Assembly: GCA_002483135.1 (NCBI GenBank)
Contig: DLHI01000007.1
Span: forward strand, 434,001 to 498,000
Source: Hyphomonadaceae bacterium UBA7672
GTDB taxonomy: Bacteria; Pseudomonadota; Alphaproteobacteria; Caulobacterales; Hyphomonadaceae
Direction: 5' to 3'
DNA: 64,000 bases
Shown: positions 41,646 to 49,055 of the stretch, piece after piece
Position numbering within the stretch: the stretch's first letter is position 1
Layout of the letters: each line of letters starts with the position of its first letter
Position numbers and translations under genes: made by a program
The notes under the pieces: generated by a model
Seen by the model: only the letters and a program-made list of their open reading frames with translations
Told to the model about the DNA's origin: nothing
Database searches by the model: none

Positions 41646-42008
41646 ATGAGCGAGGATACCGGGCTCGACGATTATCACGCGGCGCGTGCGCGGCTGGCGG
41701 CGGAGCGCAAGGAACGGCGCGGCGGGTCGCGGCGCTGGCTGATGCTGTTCGGTCTCGTGATCGTCGGGATCGTGTCGGTGGGCGTGTGGCTGAAGCCGCC
41801 GGTGGAGCAGATGCGTGAGGGCGTTGAAGCGGGGCTGCGGGAATACGCGAAGCTCAACGTGAAGCCGGGCGAGGCCGCGCCGGAGGTGAGCCATTCGGAA
41901 TCGCACGACTGGGGAATCGTCGTCTCGCACACGGCGCAGGTGGGGGCGGAGACGTTCTCGTGCTGGGGCGGGTTCAAGGTGACGGTGTGCAACCTGCCGG
42001 GTGAGTAG
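41646..42008 (+). CDS. Small membrane-anchored protein 3 of a tandem trio, 120 aa
   Basis: ATG 41646. It differs from the other two by a 27-residue cytoplasmic lead rich in Arg and Glu (HAARARLAAERKERRGGS) before the helix WLMLFGLVIVGIVSVGVWL, then KPPVEQMREGVEAGLREY, a longer middle, and FSCWGGFKVTVCNLPGE with the Cys pair. It starts 22 bases after its neighbour's stop, so the three should be one transcript. Function unknown. Confidence 0.75.
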   Translation: MSEDTGLDDYHAARARLAAERKERRGGSRRWLMLFGLVIVGIVSVGVWLKPPVEQMREGVEAGLREYAKLNVKPGEAAPEVSHSESHDWGIVVSHTAQVGAETFSCWGGFKVTVCNLPGE

Positions 42009-42022
42009 GGGCGGGCGCCCGC

Positions 42023-42061
42023 TTGACATGTGGGGCACATGTGAACATGTTATGCACATGT
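42023..42061 (+). promoter_or_regulatory. Promoter with four ACATGT half-sites (operator of the FitA/VapC-type pair)
   Basis: A -35 TTGACA lies at 42023-42028. ACATGT occurs at 42026-42031, 42037-42042, 42045-42050 and 42056-42061, which makes two ACATGT-N5-ACATGT units two bases apart, covering the -10 area and the start codon. This fits cooperative binding of ribbon-helix-helix antitoxin dimers. The -10 box itself is poor (CATGTT with a 17-base spacer). Confidence 0.7.
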
Positions 42062-42288
42062 CCGTGATGGTCCAGATCAGGAATATGCCCGACGCGCTTC
42101 ATCGCAAGGTGAAGGCGAGGGCCGCTGCCGTGGGCATGTCGCTGTCCGACTATCTGCTTCAGGAAATCCGGAAGTCCGCCGAAGCGCCGACGCTGGAAGA
42201 AATGCGAGAGCGATTGGCGAAGGTGAAGCCGCTCCGGCTTTCTGAGTCTCCAACCAAGATACTGCGCGCCGAGCGGGATAGCCGTTGA
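42058..42288 (+). CDS. FitA/VapB-like ribbon-helix-helix antitoxin
   Basis: 76 residues from ATG 42058; ATG 42067 is an alternative. The N-terminal strand MVQIRNMPDALHRKVKARAA is followed by VGMSLSDYLLQEIRKSAE, the ribbon-helix-helix DNA-binding fold of FitA-type antitoxins, and a C-terminal toxin-binding part rich in Arg, Leu and Ser. It blocks the PIN nuclease encoded next and represses its own promoter at the ACATGT sites. The stop overlaps the toxin start. Confidence 0.9.
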   Translation: MSVMVQIRNMPDALHRKVKARAAAVGMSLSDYLLQEIRKSAEAPTLEEMRERLAKVKPLRLSESPTKILRAERDSR

Positions 42289-42671
42289 TCGTTCTCGACG
42301 CGTCGGCCGCACTTGAACTTGTATTGCGAACCGACGCCGGGTTGCGGCTGGAGTCGCGGATTTTCCAGCCGGACATGACCTTGCACGCGCCTCATCTGAT
42401 CGATGTCGAGGTTGCGCATGTGCTGCGGCGTGTTGCGCGGGAAGAAGGCGCTGACGACTACTGCACCGAAGCATTGCAGAACTGGCTTGCCATGCCGGTG
42501 CAGAAATACCCGCACGACGTGCTTGTCGGCCGCAGTTGGGAGCTGCGCGCGAATTTCACATCCTACGATGCCGTCTATGTTGCGCTGGCCGAGTGGCTTG
42601 ATGCGCCGTTGATCACCCACGACCGGAAGCTGGTCTCGCGCACCCACAAGGCGGCGGTTGAATTGATCTGA
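42285..42671 (+). CDS. VapC-type PIN-domain ribonuclease toxin
   Basis: 128 residues with a TTG start at 42285; no ATG fits because the first strand VLDASAALELVL begins at once and holds the first catalytic Asp (Asp5). Other PIN acids: Glu in LIDVEVAHVLRR, Asp in TSYDAVYVALAE and Asp in PLITHDRKL. VapC toxins cut tRNA or rRNA at single sites. The TTG start, overlapping the antitoxin stop, may keep toxin synthesis low. A bidirectional terminator follows. Confidence 0.92.
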   Translation: MIVLDASAALELVLRTDAGLRLESRIFQPDMTLHAPHLIDVEVAHVLRRVAREEGADDYCTEALQNWLAMPVQKYPHDVLVGRSWELRANFTSYDAVYVALAEWLDAPLITHDRKLVSRTHKAAVELI

Positions 42672-42706
42672 TCTTGAATGGATCTGATCAGGGCGCAGGA
42701 GACATG

Positions 42707-42738
42707 AAAAAAGCCGGCCCCCGAGGGGACCGGCTTTT
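42707..42738. terminator. Bidirectional rho-independent terminator
   Basis: AAAAAAGCCGG and CCGGCTTTTCT enclose a second stem CCCC-CGA-GGGG. Read from the left it ends the toxin gene; read from the right (tail of six T) it ends the cold-shock gene. Confidence 0.85.
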
Positions 42739-42818
42739 CTCGTACCTCGTAGCGGCGCGGCTGCACGCGCCAGCTTCAAAGTCAGCTTCGCGTCAGGACA
42801 TGACGCTGAAGGCCAGCC

Positions 42819-43028
42819 TTAGCTGACTTTCAGGTTCACGGCCGACATCTTGCCCGAGCGCTTGTCGGCTTGCTCTTCGAAGGACACTTTCTGTCCATCG
42901 ACGAGGCCGCGCAGGCCGGCAGCTTCGACAGCGCTGATGTGGACGAACACGTCCTTCGCGCCGTTATCCGGCTGGATGAAGCCATAGCCTTTGGTGGAGT
43001 TGAACCACTTAACAGTTCCGGTCGCCAT
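42819..43028 (-). CDS. Cold-shock protein (CspA family)
   Basis: 69 residues, ATG 43028 with AAGGAAG upstream. Single cold-shock domain: MATGTVKWFNSTKGYGFI (RNP1 KGYGFI), then DVFVHISAVEAAG (RNP2) and the closing SAVNLKVS. It binds single-stranded RNA or DNA and melts RNA structures. The promoter predicted at 43174-43201 gives a leader of about 140 bases, typical of cold-shock genes whose leader changes fold with temperature. It contains the palindrome CACACGTGTG. Confidence 0.95.
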   Translation of the reverse strand: MATGTVKWFNSTKGYGFIQPDNGAKDVFVHISAVEAAGLRGLVDGQKVSFEEQADKRSGKMSAVNLKVS

Positions 43029-43173
43029 AGTAAGTCTTCCTTGTGGTACGTGACAGCGCCCACACGTGTGCGGAACGCCCTTGAGCATCAAGTGTAGGTG
43101 GATGTCGTCAGCGTAGCCGGAAGCCGGAAGGCAGGCGGCGGCCAAGTCGTCGGCCGAAACTCGATGGGCGGGG

Positions 43174-43201
43174 ACATAGCGCAGTTTGGGGACAAAGGCA
43201 A
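43174..43201 (-). promoter_or_regulatory. Predicted promoter of the cold-shock gene
   Basis: Minus-strand -35 TTGCCT (43196-43201), 16-base spacer, -10 CTATGT (43174-43179). Transcription would begin near 43167, leaving a leader of about 140 bases. Prediction from consensus matching only. Apart from this leader, 43029-43387 shows no gene. Confidence 0.5.
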
Positions 43202-43387
43202 AAGGGGAGCCCAGCCGGGGCCAGGAGAGGCAAAAGGACAGCGGCAAGTGGACGCCGGGGGCAAGCTTCTCCCTTGAAATCGCGGCGTGGCGAGGGCATT
43301 CGGAGCGTGTCGTTCTTTGCAGAGCCCGAACAAAGGTTTGGGCGGGGACGTAAGGCGGGGCCATGGGCCGTGCCGCAGGAGACCCCG

Positions 43388-43672
43388 ATGAGCCTCGACG
43401 CGCGCATTCCGACGATGACGGAAAAGGAACTGGAGAACCTCCAGGCCAATGCCGAGCGCATCATCAAGTCGGGCGCCGCGAAACAGAAGGAAGAGGCCGA
43501 GCGCCTGCTTCCGCTGATCGCCGAGGCGCTGGTCGAGCTACGCAAGAACAAGCTGGCGGCGGCGGCCGAAAAGAAGGTGACGCGCCAGAAGGAAATGGCC
43601 GAAGGCCGGGCACGGCGAGCCGCCTCGAAAAAGGCCGAGGCGGAAGCGGCTGCGGCGCCGGACGAGGAGTAG
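43388..43672 (+). CDS. Conserved hypothetical protein with basic/acidic helical tail, 94 aa
   Basis: ATG 43388 follows GCAGGAGACC. The sequence is almost wholly helical: MTEKELENLQANAERIIKSG, EEAERLLPLIAEALVELRK and a Lys/Arg/Glu/Ala-rich coiled-coil tail ending in acidic residues. Probably a soluble, nucleic-acid or protein-binding factor; I recognise the pattern as a conserved alphaproteobacterial hypothetical protein but know no function. An earlier start in the same frame has no ribosome site. Confidence 0.7.
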   Translation: MSLDARIPTMTEKELENLQANAERIIKSGAAKQKEEAERLLPLIAEALVELRKNKLAAAAEKKVTRQKEMAEGRARRAASKKAEAEAAAAPDEE

Positions 43673-43767
43673 CGGCGGGTTCGTGGCGGGCGGACTGAGG
43701 CGCGGCCTCGACGTTCGCAATTGCCTTGTCGTAGCCTGTCACCCGCAACGCGTGCGGGGTCGGGGAC

Positions 43768-45849
43768 ATGGCGGACACTTCTGAAAAGCCGAAGAGTAAG
43801 GAACAGCTTGAACGCGAGTGGTGGGACCGTTGGTGGGCGGAGGACTATTCGTGGGAGGGATTGGGGAGGAAGCATTGGATTGGCTGGCTCGTCGATAAGT
43901 CCGATGGCTCGATTCACGCAGTGAACGAGACTTCGGAGCCTGCCATTGAGCTGGCTAGGACATTTTCCGGTCGCGTCCAGCGGGCGACATTGCAGGACTA
44001 CTGGCGTGAGGAAGAGGGAAACCTAATCTCAAGTCCAGACGGGAAAAGGAAATTTACTCGCGTACATTTGCCTCTCGCTTGGCGCGACGGCACCCCAACA
44101 GTCAAGCAGGGTTGGGCGGACGACAAATTGGACGCGATCCTCGCATCAAAGCTGATTGTCGGGGCCGAGACCAAAACCGACGCATTTGGCATCCCCCAAG
44201 GACCAGACCGACGCACTCAACTCCAAGGCACTATTCTACTGCGAGAATGCGCTGACCCGCAGGATGTGACACGCGTTGTGCACCTGCAGTGCACGCAAGC
44301 GATGTTCTCGAGACGCGCGGATTTTTCTCATAGATCGCTGGGTCACTCAGCCTGGTTCGTCGGGACCGCGTTCGTTGATGGCGGAAACTTCGAGAACGCC
44401 ACCTTCTCCGGTGCGGCAAAGTTCGTGGCTGCCGTTTTCGCCCAAGACGTGGACTTCGAAAACGCAACATTCTCGGGCGACTTGGAATTCGAGAATGCGA
44501 CCTTTGTGGGCAGTTCGAACTTCGATGGAACGAAATACCAAGGTGCGGCTGGCTTCGAAAAAACCAGCTTTTATCGCGACGCAGAATTCAATGACGCTCG
44601 TTTTGCCGGCAGCGCAAATTTCGGTAGTGCGTCGTTTCTAGGTTCCGCTCGATTTGCCCGCGCAAATTTCTCGGACAACGCTTGGTTTGCTGGCGCATCA
44701 TTCTACGGCTTCACCGAGTTTCTTACGACAAGCTTTTTGGGGTACACTGCCTTCGCGCGCGCGACTTTCGCCGATGAAGCGGAGTTTGAGTTTGTCATTT
44801 TTCACAAGGACGCGTGGTTCACGTCTGACATCGGAGACGGCGAGCCTGGGCCCGTAGTTTTCTCCAAGAAGGCCAGTTTCGACAGTGCGGTGTTCAAGGC
44901 CCCCGCGCGATTTGGCGAAGCGCGGTTTGTGGGGCGGATGAAGTTCGACAAAGCGTTATTTCACGCCATCGCGGATTTTTCAAAGGTTGTGGTTCCGCAG
45001 GCAGAGAAGGACTGGCGGGGGGCGTTTGATGGGGTGTTGTTTGAGCGGGCGATTGATCTGCGTGGCGTGGATGCGCGGGCCGTGTCGATGGTTGCGGGCG
45101 CCACGTTTGATAGGGACGTTTTGCTGGATCGGACCAGTGAGAGCGAAGAGGCGCGCGCGCATGCTGACGCGCTTAAGCAAGCTGACGCGGCGGAGGATCG
45201 CGAGGACGCGTTGAAGGCGCTGGAGGGTGGGGCGCTGAAGTTGAAGCAGGCGATGAACACCGCCAACGACATTGCGCGGGAGCAGCGATTTTATCGGCTC
45301 GAGTTGCGGGCGCGGCGGAAGCAGAAAGGGACAAGGCTTTCGGAGCGGGTGGTGTCGGCGCTGTATGCTTTGGCGTCGGGGTATGGAGCCTCTTTGGGGC
45401 GGCCGGTGATTGCGTTGTTCAGTGTGGTGACGGTGTTCGCCGTGTGGTTCTGGGCGTGGGAGGGCGGGGCGGTTTCGGGTGGGCCGGCGAAATGGCCGGG
45501 GCAGGCGGCGCGTGTTGATTCAAACTTCGTCGACTCGATGCGCTATTCGTTGAGCCGCACGTTTCCGTTCGGGCCGTGGGCGATCAATGATGATCGGCTG
45601 ACGTCTGAAGCGGAGTGCGGGTTCGCTTCGCGTTTGCAGGCGCTGGATGTGGCGCCTTCGGCGGTGACGGCTGTGCCGGGTGTTGTGCCGGAGATGATCC
45701 AGTGTCGGCCGCGTGTCGGGTTCGACGAGGCGCAGCTGGCGGGGCATCGGCTTTGGGTCGGCGTGGTCGGCACGCTGGAGTCATTGTTGTCGCTGCCGTT
45801 GTACTTCCTGCTGGGTCTGGCGATCAGGCGGAAGTTTCAGATCAGCTGA
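43768..45849 (+). CDS. Pentapeptide-repeat membrane protein, 693 aa
   Basis: ATG 43768. Order: a Trp-rich N-terminal domain (EREWWDRWWAEDYSWEGLG) to about 185; some 45 pentapeptide repeats with Phe at the centre (ENATFSGAAKF, DVDFENATF, SSNFDG and so on) at about 190-430, expected to form a right-handed four-sided helix; a Lys/Glu/Ala helical part (about 455-510); then two membrane helices around ALFSVVTVFAVWFWAW and LLSLPLYFLLGLAIR, with a loop between that resembles a small ion-channel pore region. Base usage changes near 44980: before it codons are mixed and A/T-richer than neighbours, after it G-rich like the rest, so the gene may be a fusion. Role unknown. Confidence 0.85.
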   Translation: MADTSEKPKSKEQLEREWWDRWWAEDYSWEGLGRKHWIGWLVDKSDGSIHAVNETSEPAIELARTFSGRVQRATLQDYWREEEGNLISSPDGKRKFTRVHLPLAWRDGTPTVKQGWADDKLDAILASKLIVGAETKTDAFGIPQGPDRRTQLQGTILLRECADPQDVTRVVHLQCTQAMFSRRADFSHRSLGHSAWFVGTAFVDGGNFENATFSGAAKFVAAVFAQDVDFENATFSGDLEFENATFVGSSNFDGTKYQGAAGFEKTSFYRDAEFNDARFAGSANFGSASFLGSARFARANFSDNAWFAGASFYGFTEFLTTSFLGYTAFARATFADEAEFEFVIFHKDAWFTSDIGDGEPGPVVFSKKASFDSAVFKAPARFGEARFVGRMKFDKALFHAIADFSKVVVPQAEKDWRGAFDGVLFERAIDLRGVDARAVSMVAGATFDRDVLLDRTSESEEARAHADALKQADAAEDREDALKALEGGALKLKQAMNTANDIAREQRFYRLELRARRKQKGTRLSERVVSALYALASGYGASLGRPVIALFSVVTVFAVWFWAWEGGAVSGGPAKWPGQAARVDSNFVDSMRYSLSRTFPFGPWAINDDRLTSEAECGFASRLQALDVAPSAVTAVPGVVPEMIQCRPRVGFDEAQLAGHRLWVGVVGTLESLLSLPLYFLLGLAIRRKFQIS

Positions 45850-45874
45850 GGTGCGGCGAGCGCCGCTGTGCGCG

Positions 45875-45923
45875 GCCCCTGGGTTCCGGAGCGCACGCTT
45901 GCGCGTGCGTCCGGAATGACAGT
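45875..45923. repeat. Intergenic repeat, family D copy 2
   Basis: GCGGCCCCTGGGTTCCGGAG, hairpin GCGCACGCTTGCGCGTGCGT, then CCGGAATGACAGTG. One half of the element; it lies between the pentapeptide gene and the convergent rho gene. Confidence 0.75.
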
Positions 45924-45943
45924 GTGGGTTGCGGCCCGCAGAT

Positions 45944-47233
45944 CTAGTTGTTCATCGCAGAGAAGAATTCCGCGTTGGTCTTTGTCTGCTTGATCTTGTC
46001 GAGCAGGAACTCGATCGCGTCTTGCGCGCCCATCGGGTTGAGGATGCGGCGGAGGATGTAGATCTTCTGCAGTTCCTTCGGATCGGTGAGCAGTTCTTCC
46101 TTACGCGTGCCCGACTTGAGGATGTCGATGGCGGGGAAGACGCGTTTGTCGGAGACCTTGCGATCAAGGATGATCTCGGAGTTACCGGTGCCCTTGAATT
46201 CCTCGAAGATGACTTCGTCCATGCGGCTGCCCGTATCGATCAGCGCTGTTGCGATGATCGTGAGAGAACCGCCTTCTTCGAGGTTGCGCGCGGCGCCGAA
46301 GAAGCGTTTCGGCTTCTGCAGCGCGTTGGCGTCGACGCCGCCGGTGAGAACCTTGCCGGAGGAGGGGACGACGGTGTTGTAGGCGCGGCCAAGGCGCGTG
46401 ATCGAGTCGAGCAGGATGACGACGTCGCGGCCGTGTTCGGCGAGACGCTTGGCCTTTTCGATGACCATTTCCGCGACGGCGACGTGGCGGGTCGCCGGTT
46501 CGTCGAAGGTGGAGGAGATGACCTCGCCTTTGACGGAGCGCTGCATGTCGGTGACTTCCTCGGGACGTTCGTCGATGAGGAGGACGATCAGGTAGCACTC
46601 GGGATGATTTTCGGCGACCGACTGCGCGATGTTCTGCAGCAGGACGGTTTTACCCGTGCGGGGCGGGGCGACGATGAGCGCGCGCTGGCCCTTGCCGATG
46701 GGCGAGACGATGTCGATGACGCGGCCGGAGCGATCCTTCTTGGTCGGATCCTTGGGCTCCATGTGGAGGCGCTCGTCAGGATAGAGCGGCGTGAGGTTGT
46801 CGAAGGGGACCTTGTGGCGGGCGCGCTCGGGGTCCTCGAAGTTGACGGTGGCGACGCGGACGAGGGCGAAGTAGCGCTCGCCGTCACGGGGGCCGCGAAT
46901 GGTGCCTTCCACCGTGTCGCCGGTGCGCAGGCCCATTTTCCGGATCATCTGGGGCTGGACGTAGATGTCGTCCGGGCCGGCGAGATAGTTGGATTGCGGG
47001 GAGCGGAGGAAACCGAAGCCGTCGGGCAGGACTTCCATGACGCCGACGCCGATGATCTCGACCTCGCGCTCGGCCAGTTCCTTGAGGACCGCGAACATCA
47101 GCTCCTGCTTGGAGAGGAGGGATGCGCCTTCGACCTCGAGCTCTTCAGCCATGGCGAGGAGTTCGGCGGGCGTTTTCTTCTTGAGATCGTTGAGAAGAAC
47201 GCGCTCGTGCTCTTCGGTCACGTCATCGGTCAT
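45944..47233 (-). CDS. rho: Transcription termination factor Rho
   Basis: 429 residues from ATG 47233 (a TTG six bases earlier is the alternative). N-terminal helical part, the cold-shock-like primary RNA site with GFGFLR at 72-77, then the ring ATPase: Walker A PPRTGKT at 190-196, Walker B VVILLDSITRLGRAYN, Q-loop VLTGGVDANAL and R-loop region SGTRKEELL. It ends transcription of unused RNA and of many genes lacking hairpin terminators. No long insertion. In other alphaproteobacteria rho is followed by mnmE; here mnmE is 29 kb away and in the opposite direction. Confidence 0.98.
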   Translation of the reverse strand: MTDDVTEEHERVLLNDLKKKTPAELLAMAEELEVEGASLLSKQELMFAVLKELAEREVEIIGVGVMEVLPDGFGFLRSPQSNYLAGPDDIYVQPQMIRKMGLRTGDTVEGTIRGPRDGERYFALVRVATVNFEDPERARHKVPFDNLTPLYPDERLHMEPKDPTKKDRSGRVIDIVSPIGKGQRALIVAPPRTGKTVLLQNIAQSVAENHPECYLIVLLIDERPEEVTDMQRSVKGEVISSTFDEPATRHVAVAEMVIEKAKRLAEHGRDVVILLDSITRLGRAYNTVVPSSGKVLTGGVDANALQKPKRFFGAARNLEEGGSLTIIATALIDTGSRMDEVIFEEFKGTGNSEIILDRKVSDKRVFPAIDILKSGTRKEELLTDPKELQKIYILRRILNPMGAQDAIEFLLDKIKQTKTNAEFFSAMNN

Positions 47234-47410
47234 GGGCAATCAGACTGTCTTAGGGTGGTTTGTCCCGGAGTCCGCGCGCGATGGCGTGATGGGCGACGGG
47301 ACAAATGAGGAAGGATGGGCGCCGGCCGGACGGCCAACGGGGGCTTTTAGACCGCGCAAAGCCTGCATGGTCAAGTGGAAAGGGCCGAAACCCATGCCCT
47401 GGAGATGGCG

Positions 47411-47839
47411 TCAGAAGGGCTGGACCACAACCAGGATGACCGCAAAAATCGCGATAACCATGGGAATTTCGTTCATCATCCGCAGTTTGCGCGGCTCGAT
47501 CGGGCGCTGTCCGGCGGCGACCTTGCGGCCGAGACCTATCAGATAGCCATGGAAGCCGGACAGGCCGAAAACCAGCACGATCTTGCCCCAGAACCATATC
47601 TGCGTGGAGTAATATTCCCAGTTGTGACCGATCATGGCCGCGCCCATCAGCCAGGCGAGGATCATGGTGGGGTTGAGGATGATTTTCCGCGTGGAGGCGG
47701 CGGCCTTGTCCATCGCGGCTTCAAAACGTGGGTCGCCCTGGGCCTCGAGCCGGTAGACCAGCAGGCGCGGATAGATCAGCAGACCCGCCATCCACGCGAT
47801 GACCGCGATGATGTGGATCGCCCTGAACCATTCGAACAT
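47411..47839 (-). CDS. hemJ: Protoporphyrinogen oxidase HemJ
   Basis: 142 residues, four membrane helices. Start FEWFRAIHIIAVIAWMAGLLIYPRL with the conserved His residue, then ILNPTMILAWLMGAAMI, WFWGKIVLVFGLSGFHGYL and NEIPMVIAIFAVILVVV, which is the CopD-like HemJ family. HemJ oxidises protoporphyrinogen IX to protoporphyrin IX, the step before ferrochelatase, and binds heme itself. Only 15 bases separate it from hemH; with hemE upstream, three late heme-pathway genes read in the same direction. Confidence 0.93.
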   Translation of the reverse strand: MFEWFRAIHIIAVIAWMAGLLIYPRLLVYRLEAQGDPRFEAAMDKAAASTRKIILNPTMILAWLMGAAMIGHNWEYYSTQIWFWGKIVLVFGLSGFHGYLIGLGRKVAAGQRPIEPRKLRMMNEIPMVIAIFAVILVVVQPF

Positions 47840-47854
47840 GTGAGCCCTCCCAGC

Positions 47855-48895
47855 CTAGGCGGCCTTGGTAACCGGCGCACGGTGGTTGGGGCAATCCTTC
47901 CAGTTCGCGGGGCAAATGCGGCCGGAGCAGCTGGAGCGGATGGCTCCGGGGGTTTCGGTAAGGGCGGCTTCGACCTGGTCGGCTAGCGTCGAGATGAAGC
48001 CTTCATCGACGCCGAGGGCGGGGGCGCGGAGATAGATTTTCGCGCCGTGCTGGTCGGCGAGGTGGCGGTATTCGATGTCGAGTTCGACCAGCGTCTCGAT
48101 ATGTTCGGAGACGAAGGCAATGGGGGAGAGGAGGATGGCCTTGCCATCCTTCGCGGCCTTCTCGATGCAGGCGTCAGTCGCGGGGCCGATCCATTTGAGC
48201 GGGCCGACGCGCGACTGGTAGCAGATCTCGATCTCCCAGTCGGCGGGGAGGAGCGGGCCGAGTTTTGCGACGGTGAGTTCGACTTGCCACTGGTAAGGGT
48301 CGCCGGCCTTCACAACGACTTCCGGCAGGCCGTGGGCGGACAGCAAGCAGCGCACATTCGCCGGGCGGCCAGCGGCTTCCCAGGTCTGGATCAGCTTGCG
48401 CGCGTGGGCGGCGACGAACTTTTCGGTTTCGGGATAACAGCAGACGGTGACGCCTTCGGGGCCGCGGGCTTCCTTCCATGACTTCAGCGAGGATGCGGTC
48501 GTGGTGGAGGAGAATTGCGGATAGAGCGGGAGCAGGATGACGCGGTCAGCGCCCCAGGCCTTCACCTCGCGCACGGCATCGGCAGCGTAGGGCTTCCAGT
48601 AGCGCATGGCGATGAAGCTTTTGGCCGTGTGGCCGCGGCGGGCGAGCTCGGCGTCGAGGGCTTCAGCCTGTTTCTTCGTTTCGGGCTTGAGCGGGGAGCC
48701 GCCGCCCATACGGGCGTAGTTCTCGCGGGCGCTTGCGGCGCGGGTGCGCGAGATCAGGCGCGCGAGGAAGAAACGGATCGGCGCAGGCGCGCGGATGATC
48801 GCCTTGTCGCTGAACAGGTTCTTGAGGAAGGGCTGGACGTCGTCGGGGCCGTCCGGGCCGCCGAGGTTGAAGAGGACGATGGCGGTTTTGGTCAT
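47855..48895 (-). CDS. hemH: Ferrochelatase, [2Fe-2S]-type C-terminus
   Basis: 346 residues from ATG 48895 (MTKTAIVLFNLGGPDG); an earlier in-frame start adds six residues. It inserts ferrous iron into protoporphyrin IX. Family motifs: RYWKPYAADAV, LLPLYPQFSSTTTASSL, LLSAHGLPE with the metal His, and SPIAFVSEHIETLVELDIE. The C-terminus CSGRICPANWKDC gives Cys323, Cys328 and Cys335, which with an inner Cys match the [2Fe-2S] cluster site known for Caulobacter ferrochelatase. Confidence 0.95.
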   Translation of the reverse strand: MTKTAIVLFNLGGPDGPDDVQPFLKNLFSDKAIIRAPAPIRFFLARLISRTRAASARENYARMGGGSPLKPETKKQAEALDAELARRGHTAKSFIAMRYWKPYAADAVREVKAWGADRVILLPLYPQFSSTTTASSLKSWKEARGPEGVTVCCYPETEKFVAAHARKLIQTWEAAGRPANVRCLLSAHGLPEVVVKAGDPYQWQVELTVAKLGPLLPADWEIEICYQSRVGPLKWIGPATDACIEKAAKDGKAILLSPIAFVSEHIETLVELDIEYRHLADQHGAKIYLRAPALGVDEGFISTLADQVEAALTETPGAIRSSCSGRICPANWKDCPNHRAPVTKAA

Positions 48896-48915
48896 AAGCT
48901 GACTGTTTCCCAAAC

Positions 48916-49030
48916 ACTGTCATTCCAGCCGGAGCGCGCAGCGCGGAGAGCGGGAATCCAGGGGCTGCATTCGCCGGCGCGCGTGGCCCCTGGTTTCCGG
49001 CTCGCGCCTTCGGCGCGTCCGGAATGACAT
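48916..49030. repeat. Intergenic repeat, family D copy 3 (full)
   Basis: CTGTCATTCCAGCCGGAGCG and GGGAATCCAGGGGC on the left, GCCCCTGGTTTCCGGCTCG and GTCCGGAATGACA on the right: a full inverted pair of the family D unit. It separates hemE from hemH. Confidence 0.8.
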
Positions 49031-49055
49031 TCGGGGGATTTTGCGCCGACCATGC

